A stretch of 64,000 nucleotides of DNA, taken from contig NZ_JAIEUI010000009.1 of NCBI RefSeq assembly GCF_022234545.1, forward strand, positions 186,001-250,000. Direction: 5' to 3'. The notes under the pieces were generated by a model that had not been told where the DNA came from, made no database searches, and saw nothing but the letters and a program-made list of their open reading frames with translations. Position 1 is the stretch's first letter. Every line of letters starts with the position of its first letter. Both the position numbers and the translations under genes were made by a program. The DNA is from Paenibacillus piscarius (GTDB lineage: Bacteria > Bacillota > Bacilli > Paenibacillales > Paenibacillaceae). Of this stretch, positions 9,035 through 18,479 are shown piece after piece.

Positions 9035-9171
9035 TTACTGATCACCACCTGTTAGAGCGAGTTGTCTTCTTATTTTAACATAGCGGCTGTGCTACAGGCA
9101 TCATTACCCTCACGGTCTGCACTGAGAACCATAGAGTAATACAGCGCTAAGGGGCGGAAGGTTCCGGGTTA

Positions 9172-9200
9172 TTGAGTGTGCAGGCAAATTAACGTATACT
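9172..9200 (+). promoter_or_regulatory. Sigma-A promoter of the M50-like protease gene
   Basis: TTGAGT (9172-9177), 17-base spacer, TATACT (9195-9200). Transcription would begin near 9207, which rules out the GTG at 9201 as the gene start and supports the ATG at 9225. Confidence 0.65.
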
Positions 9201-9224
9201 GTGAACGGAAAGGGGCTGTTATTC

Positions 9225-9911
9225 ATGAATAAGTGGCTCAAAACACTGTTGTTCCTGGCAGGCTCGGCCCTGCTGACCCGGTTCATTCCGTTCTCTTCCT
9301 TCTTCCGTAATCTCGATACCATGTTCCATGAGTTCGGCCATGCCCTGATGACCCTGCTGCTCTCGGGCAATGTGCTGCGGATTGAGCTGTATTCCGATCA
9401 CAGCGGTGTTACCTATTCGGCGATTGCCGCCGGAGGCCGGGCGATTCTGGTCTCGCTGGCAGGGTATCCGCTGGCCTCCCTGTTCGCCCTGCTGCTCTTC
9501 TATTTATATAGCAGAGACAAGCGGCAGTGGGGACTGATTCTGGCCAGTCTTGTCGCACTGGTGATGCTGGTGCTGTATGTGCGCGGCAGCTTCGGGATGA
9601 TCTGGCTGAGCGGATTCATACTGCTGAATGCGGCAATGCTGTTCCTCTGGCCGAAGGTCAGCAAATATTATTATTTATTTCTCGCTTTCCTGACTCTGGA
9701 AGAGTCTGTCATGGGGACATTGTTCCTAATGTCCGCCTCGGTCGTCACGCCTTCCCGCGCGGGAGATGCCGCGAATCTGGCCAGACTCACGATCCTGCCG
9801 GCGTTTATATGGGCGCTGCTGTTCTTCCTGTTCGCCCTGCTGTGCGCGAAGTGGGCTCTGGGGTTCTTCTTCAGGCAGGAGCAGGCAGGCAGAGGGAGCC
9901 GGAGAATATAA
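9225..9911 (+). CDS. M50-like membrane zinc metalloprotease
   Basis: A 228-residue polytopic membrane protein with about six hydrophobic segments. HEFGH in FHEFGHALMTLLLSGNVLRIELY matches the HExxH zinc site of M50B-type peptidases, which cut substrates in or near the membrane. The start ATG is placed ten bases after GAAAGGGG and downstream of the predicted promoter. It is followed by its own terminator and stands alone, so its substrate cannot be guessed. The C-terminus is Arg-rich. Confidence 0.75.
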   Translation: MNKWLKTLLFLAGSALLTRFIPFSSFFRNLDTMFHEFGHALMTLLLSGNVLRIELYSDHSGVTYSAIAAGGRAILVSLAGYPLASLFALLLFYLYSRDKRQWGLILASLVALVMLVLYVRGSFGMIWLSGFILLNAAMLFLWPKVSKYYYLFLAFLTLEESVMGTLFLMSASVVTPSRAGDAANLARLTILPAFIWALLFFLFALLCAKWALGFFFRQEQAGRGSRRI

Positions 9912-9970
9912 TGGACAATATTTGGACAACATTTTGTTCGTCATAATTTGACAAAAGCTAAGACGTTTAT

Positions 9971-10011
9971 AAAGAGGCAATTACCTTTAGTGGTAGGTTG
10001 GCTCTTTTTTT
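9971..10011 (+). terminator. Rho-independent terminator
   Basis: AAAGAGGCAATTACC pairs with GGTAGGTTGGCTCTTT (one mismatch, one bulge), followed by a T-run. It ends the M50-like gene and shows that the next gene starts downstream of here. Confidence 0.75.
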
Positions 10012-10109
10012 GTCGATATTATAGGACCGAACATATATTCCATGACAAGGAGTTGTCCGCCAATATTGGTACATTAATAGAAGACCCAAAAAAAGAAAGA
10101 GGTGGAAAT

Positions 10110-10793
10110 ATGCAAGCAAGTATTCAAACTCTGTTTACTTGGAGCCAGGAGCGTATTCTGGCAGGAGGAGCAAAGAAGGTAGTTCTGCTCATTGAGTGGA
10201 AAGGGGTAACGCAAGGCGAGGATTTCCGCAAGAGAAGCCGTAAGGTTGCAGCCCGGGATATTGAGCTGCGGGTCTGGCTGGAAGGCCACGTTAAGGCTAC
10301 CGGATGCTATGGATGCACAGCAGAGGAAGGGGAAGGCCGTTCGCTTCTGCTGAAGCTGGGCAAGATCCATGCCGGGCAGCGCAGGTACATCGCCCTGGAA
10401 TTCACGATGGCAGCTATGCCTGCAGGCATACATGAGGCGCTCTGGCTGCAATGGCAATACAAGCAGCCTGCCGTGGAGCGCATCCGTGAGCTGCCGCTCA
10501 AGAAGCTCGGGATTGAATATTCCCACCACACCGATCTGCTCGGGGCCAAGAGCTGCTTCCACGTAGAGAAGCATCTGGAGCTGCTGCACACCGAAGCGCT
10601 GCTGGCGGAGGCCGAGGCGGCACGGATGGGGAACCAGCCGGAGGAGTATTCCGACCGGCTCCGGCGGCAGGCTGACAGACTGCTGCTGATGGCGGCGCGT
10701 TCCGCTGACATGCAGCTGCTCAAAGAAGCGGAAGCGCTGTATAAACGGCTTGATGCGGAGAGTCTGCCGCTGGGCAGGACCGCAATGAGATGA
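10110..10793 (+). CDS. Protein of unknown function (beta-sandwich followed by helical repeats)
   Basis: A 227-residue soluble protein without signal peptide. The start is the ATG after GAAAGAGGTGG; upstream in-frame extension would cross a terminator. Residues 20-125 look beta-rich (KKVVLLIEW, RRYIALEFTM, ALWLQWQYKQPA) and residues 130-220 are helical, Leu/Ala/Glu-rich (LELLHTEALLAEAEAARMGN). This two-part layout resembles the region behind the metal-binding domain of some bacterial von Willebrand A proteins, but no VWA domain or MIDAS motif is present. That comparison is weak and I do not assign a function. Confidence 0.6.
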   Translation: MQASIQTLFTWSQERILAGGAKKVVLLIEWKGVTQGEDFRKRSRKVAARDIELRVWLEGHVKATGCYGCTAEEGEGRSLLLKLGKIHAGQRRYIALEFTMAAMPAGIHEALWLQWQYKQPAVERIRELPLKKLGIEYSHHTDLLGAKSCFHVEKHLELLHTEALLAEAEAARMGNQPEEYSDRLRRQADRLLLMAARSADMQLLKEAEALYKRLDAESLPLGRTAMR

Positions 10794-11026
10794 TTAGACT
10801 AGTGCTGCGTAAATATAGTAGCCCCCGGCCATACATAGGACTTGAATCAGGAATCGTATCCGTAGTCACAGATATCAAATGTAGTCATATCTAAATGTGG
10901 TAGTATAGTAAAATAGTTCTATTATATTTTCTTAACTCGGTTATTACATCCCCCGTTATAGATATATATAACTAATTTATTTAAAAATAATGGGTCTATT
11001 TTACCATAAGTCAAGGAGAACTGAAT

Positions 11027-11992
11027 ATGACAGACCGATTAATCCGGCTGATGCGCATCATTACGCTAGTTCAAGCGAAACCGGGAATTCTGGCCCGTGA
11101 GCTGGCGGAACGATGCGGTAACAGTGAGAGAACGATTTATCGGGATATGGATGCGCTCAGTGCCATGCATATCCCCATTACCCATCTGGGACACGGTAAG
11201 GGATACGCTTTTATTGGAAATTTTGCACTCTACCCCTTGGATTGGTCTGAAGAGGAGCAGGAGGCATTTTCACAGCTGCGCAGGATTATGACGGATATCA
11301 AACCTTTACTGCCCCCGGGCTTCGAGGATGCGTATGAGAAGGTAATGGCGGCAGATTATAAGCAAAAGGCAGAAAGGGAAGAAACAATGGAACGTACGAA
11401 GAAGGAAGCCGGACAGCTGGGGATGGACAAAAACGGGCTGCATGGAGACCAGCCATTCTTCCTTACCGATATTCTGGATGCCGTGATGAAGCAGAGGAGC
11501 ATACAGGCCGATTACACTGAGAATGCGTTTGAAGAAAAAGGTATCCGAATTGATCCCTATTGCCTGGTCCCGCTGGAGAATCGTTTTCATCTGATTGGTT
11601 ACTGTCATCGCTTCGGAATTATCCGTACCTTTCATATCAACGGGTTCTCCAGTGTCAATCCGCTGGACCGCTGGTTCTCCAAAGACCAGTTTGATCTGCA
11701 GTCCTTCATGGAGCAGAAATGGTCTCTGGATCAGGACAGCCTGCAGGTGGAATTCAGAGTCCGGTTCTCCCAGCGGATGATGGAACGCCTGAAGCATGAA
11801 GAGATGTTCGTGAAGCCGAGCCGGGTGGACCGCCAGAACCGCAGCCTGCATTTCAAGGTCGCCGTGGAGCAGGACATCGGCTTCGTTCATTGGATTATGA
11901 AATACAAGGAAGAAGCCGAGATTATGGAGCCGGCCTATTACCGGAATGTGCTGAAGCACCAGCTTGAGAAATGGCTGTCCCTATACAAATAA
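11027..11992 (+). CDS. HTH-WYL transcriptional regulator (YafY-like)
   Basis: A 321-residue regulator. The N-terminal winged helix (1-60) carries LARELAERCGNSERTIYRDMDAL, a DeoR/HTH_11-type recognition helix. A WYL domain follows (about 150-235: IRIDPYCLVPLENRFHLIGYCHRFGIIRTFHINGF), with a C-terminal WCX-type extension. WYL domains sense nucleic acids or small ligands. AAGGAG lies eight bases before the ATG. The 230 bp upstream is markedly AT-rich. It precedes the peptide transporter by 267 bp and could regulate it, but there is no direct evidence. Confidence 0.85.
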   Translation: MTDRLIRLMRIITLVQAKPGILARELAERCGNSERTIYRDMDALSAMHIPITHLGHGKGYAFIGNFALYPLDWSEEEQEAFSQLRRIMTDIKPLLPPGFEDAYEKVMAADYKQKAEREETMERTKKEAGQLGMDKNGLHGDQPFFLTDILDAVMKQRSIQADYTENAFEEKGIRIDPYCLVPLENRFHLIGYCHRFGIIRTFHINGFSSVNPLDRWFSKDQFDLQSFMEQKWSLDQDSLQVEFRVRFSQRMMERLKHEEMFVKPSRVDRQNRSLHFKVAVEQDIGFVHWIMKYKEEAEIMEPAYYRNVLKHQLEKWLSLYK

Positions 11993-12259
11993 CTTTTATC
12001 CTCTCATTAAATATAAAGCTTCTATTTATTGCAATATTCATATGAAACGCATCGGGTTAGTTATTTGTGTAAATTTTCCTTGCCTAGACAGGATATCCAT
12101 AGTAATGTAATACAATAAATAACATTAATTTGTATATAAAGTTATTTTCATTACAACTTGTGTCAGGTATTGGGGAATCTATCTGACTATTAAAAACATT
12201 TGTTGACGAAGCATTTGACCTTTGTTCAATTTGTGACAGAAGAGAGGCGGCGCAGATGC

Positions 12260-13246
12260 ATGCAACCCGTTCTGAAAATTGAGGATTTGCATACCCACTT
12301 CTTCACGGAACGCGGCGAGGTTCCGGCCGTGGATGGTGTCGATCTGTACATTAACCCGGGTGAGATTCTGGGGGTGGTAGGGGAATCGGGATGCGGCAAA
12401 AGCGTGACCTCCTTGTCGGTTCTGAAGCTGGTTCCAAGCCCCCCGGGACAAATAGTGGGCGGACGTATTCTCCTGAAGGGCCGTGATATCCTTCCTCTGA
12501 AGGATAAAGAGATGCGTAAGATCCGCGGTGATTCGGTGGCCATGATCTTCCAGGAGCCGATGACTTCGCTGAATCCTCTCTTTACGGTTGGACAACAGAT
12601 TATTGAAACGGTACGCCTGCACCGTGGTCTCGCCAGGAAGGAGGCCCGGGCGCACGGGGTGGACATGCTCCGCAAAGTCGGAATTCCCCGGCCGGAAGCC
12701 ATCATGGATGAATATCCGCACCGGCTCTCGGGTGGGATGCGCCAGCGGGTGATGATTGCCATGGCCGTCTCCTGCAGCCCTGAGCTGCTGATTGCCGATG
12801 AGCCGACTACCGCGCTTGATGTAACGATTCAAGCCCAGATCCTGGAGCTGATCCGCCAGCTTAATGAGGAGCAGGGAACCGCAATTATGCTGATTACCCA
12901 TGACCTTGGTGTGGTTGCAGAGATGTGCCACCGGGTTGCTGTTATGTATGCCGGCAAAGTGGTGGAGGAGGGCAGGGTGCGCGACATTTTCAAGAATCCG
13001 CTGCATCCGTATACCCGGGGCCTGATTGAATCGGTCCCCCGGATGAACGAGACCCGCGAACGCCTCTACTCCATTCCGGGCCAGGTGCCCGTCCTCAGCA
13101 CGGATATGCAGGGCTGCCGCTTCGCGCCGCGATGTGCCGAGGTGATGGAGGTCTGTGCTCAGAGCCTTCCGGCGCTTACGCTGCAGGAGGAACAGCACCA
13201 TTGCAGATGCTGGCTGCATGCCAAGGAGCAGGAGGATGCGGTATGA
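12260..13246 (+). CDS. oppD: Oligopeptide ABC transporter ATP-binding protein, OppD/DppD type
   Basis: First of two ATPases energising import of oligopeptides or related solutes. Walker A is GESGCGKS (residues 41-48), the signature LSGGMRQRV and Walker B LLIADEPTTALD. The C-terminus has the oligopeptide-type extension with GCRFAPRCAEVMEVC, whose cysteines probably bind an Fe-S cluster as in this subfamily. I start at the ATG 12260, preceded by AGAGAGGCGG; longer frames begin at a TTG without a site. It overlaps oppF by four bases (ATGA). OppD versus DppD cannot be settled by sequence alone. Confidence 0.9.
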   Translation: MQPVLKIEDLHTHFFTERGEVPAVDGVDLYINPGEILGVVGESGCGKSVTSLSVLKLVPSPPGQIVGGRILLKGRDILPLKDKEMRKIRGDSVAMIFQEPMTSLNPLFTVGQQIIETVRLHRGLARKEARAHGVDMLRKVGIPRPEAIMDEYPHRLSGGMRQRVMIAMAVSCSPELLIADEPTTALDVTIQAQILELIRQLNEEQGTAIMLITHDLGVVAEMCHRVAVMYAGKVVEEGRVRDIFKNPLHPYTRGLIESVPRMNETRERLYSIPGQVPVLSTDMQGCRFAPRCAEVMEVCAQSLPALTLQEEQHHCRCWLHAKEQEDAV

Positions 13247-14235
13247 GTGAGAGCTTGCTTGAGGTCAAGGGATTGCAGAAATATTATCCGATCAATAAGG
13301 GAATGCTGGGCCGGGTCAGGGGCAGTGTGAAGGCTGTGGATGATCTCTCCTTCTCAGTGGGCAGAGGCGAGACCTTCGGACTGGTCGGAGAGAGCGGCTG
13401 CGGCAAGTCCACGGCAGGCCGTGCATTACTGCGGCTGACAGAGCCTACAGCGGGCGAGATCTGGTTCGAGGGACAGGATATCATGAAGCTCTCTGCTGAA
13501 GGGATGCGCAAGCAGCGGCGCGAGATGCAGATGGTGTTCCAGGATCCGTTCTCTTCTCTGGACCCGCGTTATACGGTGCGGCGTATCCTTGAAGAGCCAA
13601 TGATTGTCCACGGGATAGGCGATGCCAGGCAGCGCCGGTCAGAGGCAGAGCGGCTGGCGGATGTGATCGGATTGTCCCGTGCGCATCTGCAGCGTTATCC
13701 TCACCAGTTCTCCGGCGGGCAACGGCAGCGGATCGGGATTGCCAGAGCCCTGGCGCTTCAGCCGAAGCTGATTATTGCGGATGAGCCGGTCTCGGCACTT
13801 GATGTCTCCATTCAATCTCAGGTCATCAACCTGATGCAGGATTTGCAGAAGGAATTCGGATTAACTTACATATTCATTGCGCATGATCTCAGTGTGGTGA
13901 AGCATATCTGCGACCGTGTAGCGGTGATGTATCTGGGACGGATTGTTGAGACTGCAGCCAAGTCCGGGCTGTACAGCGGGCCGCAGCATCCGTATACGCA
14001 GGCCTTGCTGTCTGCTGTCCCTGAGCCCGATCCCGATATCCGCAAGGAGCGGGTGATTCTGCAGGGCGAAGTGCCGAGCCCTGCGGATGTGCCTGCCGGA
14101 TGTGCGTTTAACACGCGGTGTCCGCGCGTGATGGAGAGATGCAGAAGTGTCAGGCCGCTGCTTCAGGAGACAGAAGCCGGGCACTGGACCGCCTGCCATC
14201 TCTATGATGAAGCCCCGCAGCCGCAGCTGCCTTAA
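13243..14235 (+). CDS. oppF: Oligopeptide ABC transporter ATP-binding protein, OppF/DppF type
   Basis: Second ATPase of the importer. Walker A GESGCGKS (49-56), signature FSGGQRQRIGIARAL, Walker B LIIADEPVSALD. The C-terminal oligopeptide extension includes GCAFNTRCPRVMERC. The start ATG overlaps the oppD stop and follows GGAGG. It would pair with OppD on the cytoplasmic face of the two permeases encoded downstream. Confidence 0.92.
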   Translation: MSESLLEVKGLQKYYPINKGMLGRVRGSVKAVDDLSFSVGRGETFGLVGESGCGKSTAGRALLRLTEPTAGEIWFEGQDIMKLSAEGMRKQRREMQMVFQDPFSSLDPRYTVRRILEEPMIVHGIGDARQRRSEAERLADVIGLSRAHLQRYPHQFSGGQRQRIGIARALALQPKLIIADEPVSALDVSIQSQVINLMQDLQKEFGLTYIFIAHDLSVVKHICDRVAVMYLGRIVETAAKSGLYSGPQHPYTQALLSAVPEPDPDIRKERVILQGEVPSPADVPAGCAFNTRCPRVMERCRSVRPLLQETEAGHWTACHLYDEAPQPQLP

Positions 14236-14350
14236 TCTCTGTACATCTTAGAGCCATATACAGAAGAGTCTTGGTTTATGGCTGTGCTACCCGCGCAGCT
14301 CAATATAAACATTTGTATATTCTGATGGTATAGAAGGGAGCTTTGTGGAG

Positions 14351-16021
14351 ATGAACAAATGGGGTAATCTCGCACTGGTATTCATGCTTGGCGCAGGGCT
14401 GGTGCTCGGCGGCTGCGGCAGCGGCAGCAACGATGCAGGCAAGACGGGGAATACCGGAGGCAATCAGGCGGCAACGAACGCTCCGGCGGGCACATCTGAG
14501 ACTTCTGCGACTGCGCAGGATACGCTTGTGCTGGGGCGCGGAGGCGACTCGGCTTCGCTGGACCCCGCTATTGTAACTGACGGGGAGTCACTTAAGATAG
14601 CTCATCAGGTGTTCGATTCGCTGCTGGAATATAAGCCGGGAACCTCCGAAGTCCAGGCTTCACTTGCCGACAGCTGGGAGGTTGCGCCGGACGGGCTGAC
14701 CTACACCTTCAAGCTGCATCCGGGTGTGAAGTTCCATGAGGGTACAGATTTCAACGCGGCAGCGGTCGTATTCAATTTCCAGCGCTGGAGTGATCCGGCC
14801 AGCGAATACAAATTCGAAGGCGACTCCTTCGATTACTATGACTCGATGTTCGGACCTGACGGAGCCCGGGTGATCAAGGAAGTGAAGGCGGTGGACGAGT
14901 CCACCGTACAATTCGTGCTGAACCAGCCGCAGGCGCCGTTCCTGCAGAACATCGCCATGACCACCTTCGGGATCGCCAGTCCTGCCGCCATCAAGGAGAA
15001 GAAAGAGAATTTCAAGAATGAGCCGGTCGGCACCGGCCCGTTCGTATTCAAAGAGTGGAAGCGCAATGACTCGATCACTCTGGAGAAGAATACCGCCTAC
15101 TGGAAGGAAGGGCTGCCCAAGCTGAACAAAGTGATTGTGCGCTCGATCCCGGATAATTCGGCCCGCTTCACGGCACTGCAGAACGGGGAGATTGACCTGA
15201 TGGAGGACTTAAGCCCGGATGACTTATCTGCGCTTGAGAGCAACAGCGGGCTGACCAAGATTGAACGTCCGCCGTTCAATGTGGCTTACCTCGGCTTCAA
15301 CTTCAAGAAGAAGCCGTTCGACAATGTGAAGGTAAGACAGGCGCTGAGCCATGCCGTGAACAAGCAGGAGATTATAGATGCGTTCTTCGCAGGTCAGGCC
15401 CAGCCTGCGGTGAATCCGATGCCGCCTTCACTGTGGGGGTATAACGACAGCGTCAAGGATTATGAATATGACCTGGAGAAGGCCAAAGCGCTGCTGGCTG
15501 AAGCCGGTTACCCTGACGTATTGCCGGACCCGGTGACCTTGTATGCCATGCCCGTCTCCCGGCCTTATATGCCTGACGGCAAGAAGGTTGCCGAAGCCAT
15601 TCAGGCAGAATGGGAGAAGATCGGAGTCAAGACCGTGATCGAGTCCCCGGAATGGGCGACTTATCTCGATGATACCAAGGCCGGAGACAAGGACGATATC
15701 TTCATGCTTGGCTGGACGGGCGATAACGGCGACCCGGACAACTTCCTGTATACCTTGCTGGATAAGGATGCGATCCCCGGCAACAACCGTGCCTTTTATG
15801 TGAATGAAGAACTGCACACGCTGCTGACTGGTGCCCAGAAGGAGACCGATCAGAGCAAGCGCTCCGAGCTGTACAAGCAGGCACAGGAGATTATCAAAGC
15901 TGATGCGCCGTGGATTCCGCTGGTGCATACCACGCCGCTGCTGGCCGGTAAGGCTAATCTGAAGGGCTTCGTTCCCGGCCCCACCGGTACGGAGTATTAC
16001 AGTGAGGTTTATTTTGAATAA
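14351..16021 (+). CDS. oppA: Peptide ABC transporter substrate-binding lipoprotein (OppA/DppA)
   Basis: A 557-residue SBP family 5 protein. The lipobox LVLGGC places the lipidated Cys at about residue 22, so it is anchored outside the membrane. An Asn/Gly/Thr-rich linker precedes the binding domain (about 60-555), which contains AADSWEVAPDGLTYTF-like and GTGPFVFKEWKRNDSI motifs typical of DppA/OppA/NikA. A GTG at 14345 is an alternative start; the ATG at 14351 has better spacing from AAGGGAG. A 115-bp gap with a weak hairpin separates it from oppF. Confidence 0.9.
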   Translation: MNKWGNLALVFMLGAGLVLGGCGSGSNDAGKTGNTGGNQAATNAPAGTSETSATAQDTLVLGRGGDSASLDPAIVTDGESLKIAHQVFDSLLEYKPGTSEVQASLADSWEVAPDGLTYTFKLHPGVKFHEGTDFNAAAVVFNFQRWSDPASEYKFEGDSFDYYDSMFGPDGARVIKEVKAVDESTVQFVLNQPQAPFLQNIAMTTFGIASPAAIKEKKENFKNEPVGTGPFVFKEWKRNDSITLEKNTAYWKEGLPKLNKVIVRSIPDNSARFTALQNGEIDLMEDLSPDDLSALESNSGLTKIERPPFNVAYLGFNFKKKPFDNVKVRQALSHAVNKQEIIDAFFAGQAQPAVNPMPPSLWGYNDSVKDYEYDLEKAKALLAEAGYPDVLPDPVTLYAMPVSRPYMPDGKKVAEAIQAEWEKIGVKTVIESPEWATYLDDTKAGDKDDIFMLGWTGDNGDPDNFLYTLLDKDAIPGNNRAFYVNEELHTLLTGAQKETDQSKRSELYKQAQEIIKADAPWIPLVHTTPLLAGKANLKGFVPGPTGTEYYSEVYFE

Positions 16022-16046
16022 ATCCGTCTTTGGAAGGTGAACGGAA

Positions 16047-17051
16047 TTGAACTCATACCTCATTAAACGTGTGATGGTGCTGTTTCCGGTGCTGATCGGC
16101 ATGACCCTGATTGTCTTCTCCATTATCCATGCCATTCCGGGAGATCCGGCCGAGACGATTCTCGGCCAGAAAGCGACGGAGCAGTCCAAGCAGGCGCTGC
16201 GTGACCAGCTCGGGCTCGACAAGCCCTGGCTGCAGCAATATTTTCACTATATGGGCGATTTGGTTCAGGGAGATCTGGGGACCTCTATCCGTACCAAAAC
16301 GCCGATCGCCACAGAGATCCTGCCATACCTGGCTGCTACGCTGGAGCTGACGGCAGCCAGTATGCTGTTCGCAACCTTCGTTGGCGTCAACGCCGGTATT
16401 CTCAGCGCCTGGAAGCAGAACTCCTGGTTCGACTATACCGCCATGATGATTGCGCTCATCGGGGTATCCATGCCGATCTTCTGGCTGGGGCTGATGGAAC
16501 AGCTGCTCTTCGCGCTGAAGCTGCATTGGCTGCCCTCCATCGGCAGGATGGATCAGCGGGATCCGGTCGAGAGCATTACCAATCTGTACGTGCTGGATTC
16601 GATCCTGGGAGGGCGGTGGGACCAGCTATGGACGGTAATCAAGCATCTGATCCTGCCCAGCATTGCACTCGGGACCATTCCCATGGCGATTATTGCCCGG
16701 ATGACCCGCTCCAGTATGCTTGAGGTGATGAGCTCCGATTATATCCGTACGGCCAAGGCCAAAGGCATGTCTCAATTTCTGGTAGTGTACAAGCATGGGC
16801 TGAAGAATGCCTTGATCCCGGTGCTGACCGTGATCGGCCTCCAGACGGGTGCGCTGCTGGGGGGCGCGGTGCTGACGGAGACCATCTTTGCCTGGCCCGG
16901 GGTGGGCCGGTATCTCTTTGAAGCGATCAGCTCGCGTGACTACCCTGTCATCCAGACGGGGATTCTGATTATTGCTTTTATCTTTGTGGTCATCAATCTG
17001 CTTGTGGATCTGCTGTACGCTGCGGTGGATCCGCGCATCCAATATAAGTGA
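16047..17051 (+). CDS. oppB: Peptide ABC transporter permease, OppB/DppB type
   Basis: A 334-residue permease with about six membrane segments. The DppB-type N-terminus has GMTLIVFSIIHAIPGDPAE, and the EAA-loop is in YIRTAKAKGMSQFLVVYKHGLKNALIPV. It starts with TTG at 16047, six bases after GGAAGGTGA. It forms a heterodimer with the next permease, with which it is nearly contiguous. Confidence 0.92.
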   Translation: MNSYLIKRVMVLFPVLIGMTLIVFSIIHAIPGDPAETILGQKATEQSKQALRDQLGLDKPWLQQYFHYMGDLVQGDLGTSIRTKTPIATEILPYLAATLELTAASMLFATFVGVNAGILSAWKQNSWFDYTAMMIALIGVSMPIFWLGLMEQLLFALKLHWLPSIGRMDQRDPVESITNLYVLDSILGGRWDQLWTVIKHLILPSIALGTIPMAIIARMTRSSMLEVMSSDYIRTAKAKGMSQFLVVYKHGLKNALIPVLTVIGLQTGALLGGAVLTETIFAWPGVGRYLFEAISSRDYPVIQTGILIIAFIFVVINLLVDLLYAAVDPRIQYK

Positions 17052-17062
17052 GGGGAATGGCT

Positions 17063-17956
17063 ATGGGACAGGCAGCAGTGAAGGCAACACCCCCGCAGGC
17101 TCCGGCTGAGCTCCCCTCCGGACCTTGGCGTGATGCGTGGAGGGCGTTCCGCAAGAACAAGATGGCTATGGCGGGGCTGGGGATTATTCTGTGCTTCGTG
17201 CTGATTGCCCTGCTCGCCCCGTGGATTGCCCCGTATGATTACAAGGCCCAGCAGCTGGTGAACCGCCTGAAGCCGCCGTCTTCAGCGCATTGGTTCGGGA
17301 CGGATGATCTCGGGAGAGACCTGTTCACCCGGGTAATCTATGGGGCGCGGATCTCACTCTGGGTGGGCTTCTTCTCGGTCATCGGCTCGATTATTGCCGG
17401 AACGGCGCTTGGAATACTGGCAGGATTCTACGGGAAGTGGGCGGATATGTTCATTTCGCGCCTGTTTGATATTTTACTGGCCTTTCCAAGCATTCTGCTC
17501 GCTATCGCCATCGTGGCCATTCTGGGCCCTTCCTTACAGAATGCGCTCTATGCCATTGCGATCGTTAACATTCCGGCCTACGGACGGCTGGTCCGGGCTA
17601 AGGTGCTGAGCCTGAAGTCCGAGGAGTATATTACTGCGGCCAGAGCCATCGGGATGAAGAACGGGCGCATCCTGCTCCGGCATATCCTGCCGAACAGCCT
17701 GACGCCGGTCATTGTGCAGGGGACGCTTGGCATCGCCACTGCGATCATTGAGGCCGCTGCCCTGGGATTCCTGGGACTCGGAGCCCAGCCGCCGGACCCC
17801 GAGTGGGGCAAGATGCTATCCGACTCCCGGCAATTTATCCAAAAAGCGCCCTGGACCGTCATCTTCCCGGGCCTGTCGATCATGCTGACCGTCCTGGGCT
17901 TCAATCTCATGGGCGACGGCCTGCGCGATGTGCTCGACCCGCGGATGAAGAGCTAA
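17063..17956 (+). CDS. oppC: Peptide ABC transporter permease, OppC/DppC type
   Basis: A permease of the DppC type. The N-terminal cytoplasmic OppC_N segment (WRDAWRAFRKNKMAMAGLG) and the HWFGTDDLGRDLFTRVIYGAR motif are diagnostic. The EAA loop is YITAARAIGMKNGRILLRHILPNSL. The ATG at 17063 is chosen over the earlier GTG/ATG codons because AGGGGA is six bases upstream. It ends the operon, followed by a clear terminator. Confidence 0.9.
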   Translation: MGQAAVKATPPQAPAELPSGPWRDAWRAFRKNKMAMAGLGIILCFVLIALLAPWIAPYDYKAQQLVNRLKPPSSAHWFGTDDLGRDLFTRVIYGARISLWVGFFSVIGSIIAGTALGILAGFYGKWADMFISRLFDILLAFPSILLAIAIVAILGPSLQNALYAIAIVNIPAYGRLVRAKVLSLKSEEYITAARAIGMKNGRILLRHILPNSLTPVIVQGTLGIATAIIEAAALGFLGLGAQPPDPEWGKMLSDSRQFIQKAPWTVIFPGLSIMLTVLGFNLMGDGLRDVLDPRMKS

Positions 17957-17970
17957 AGCTGATGTACCAG

Positions 17971-18006
17971 AACCAATCCGGCCAAGGGAGGCGGATTGGT
18001 TTTTTG
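17971..18006 (+). terminator. Rho-independent terminator of the peptide transporter operon
   Basis: AACCAATCCG / CGGATTGGTT stem, then TTTTTT. It separates the transporter from the biosynthetic region. Confidence 0.9.
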
Positions 18007-18042
18007 GCGTGGGAAGATAATCTTTATCTAAATAAAGTCTTT

Positions 18043-18072
18043 TTGTTCATATCTACATTATTCGACTAAAAT
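18043..18072 (+). promoter_or_regulatory. Candidate promoter of the biosynthetic operon
   Basis: TTGTTC (18043-18048), 18-base spacer, TAAAAT (18067-18072), within a very AT-rich 200-bp stretch following the terminator. Transcription from it would leave a leader of about 140 bases before the ACP gene. No ECF-type GAAC/CGT pair is visible here. Confidence 0.4.
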
Positions 18073-18215
18073 ATACAAAAAAAGTAATGGATAAAACCTT
18101 GAAATCGGTTTATGATAGATTCATCAGATGGAAGATTAACCCTATTATTTAAAAAAGTGAAAAATATCACTAAGGCTACTAACAATGGATGTTATAGAGA
18201 AAGGGAGAATACATA

Positions 18216-18479
18216 ATGAAATTGCAGGAAGAAGTAATTGCTAATCTCCAGACTATTCTAGTAACGAAGCTGCGCCTTCCGATGCAGCCTTCAGAGATTG
18301 AGCCTGGGATGGAATTGTTTAACAGCGGGCTGGGCTTGGATTCTGTGGATTCTTTGGAATTAATAGCAGCTATTCACGAGGATTACGGGATTGAGCTGAA
18401 TGCGGAGCATACCCCGTTCTTCAGAAATTTGAATACATTAAGTGAATATATCACCTCTTCCCTGGCGGCTGCTCTGTGA
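18216..18479 (+). CDS. Acyl carrier protein
   Basis: An 87-residue ACP with the phosphopantetheine-attachment motif GLGLDSVDSLEL; Ser43 is the predicted carrier residue. It would hold the growing acyl chain made by the three enzymes downstream. AAGGGAG is eight bases before the ATG. The stop overlaps the start of the ketosynthase gene (GTGA), suggesting translational coupling. It differs from housekeeping AcpP in lacking the DSLDTVEL form of the motif, and it belongs to a dedicated gene set, so I read it as pathway-specific. No phosphopantetheinyl transferase is encoded nearby; a housekeeping one must load it. Confidence 0.92.
   Translation: MKLQEEVIANLQTILVTKLRLPMQPSEIEPGMELFNSGLGLDSVDSLELIAAIHEDYGIELNAEHTPFFRNLNTLSEYITSSLAAAL

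Noticed and set aside
9948..10109. 54-codon N-terminal extension of the protein at 10110
   Set aside because: It would cross a Rho-independent terminator (9971-10011); the ATG at 10110 has a good ribosome site.
12179..13219. 346-codon minus-strand frame opposite oppD
   Set aside because: Antisense shadow of a conserved ATPase; no domain or start signal.
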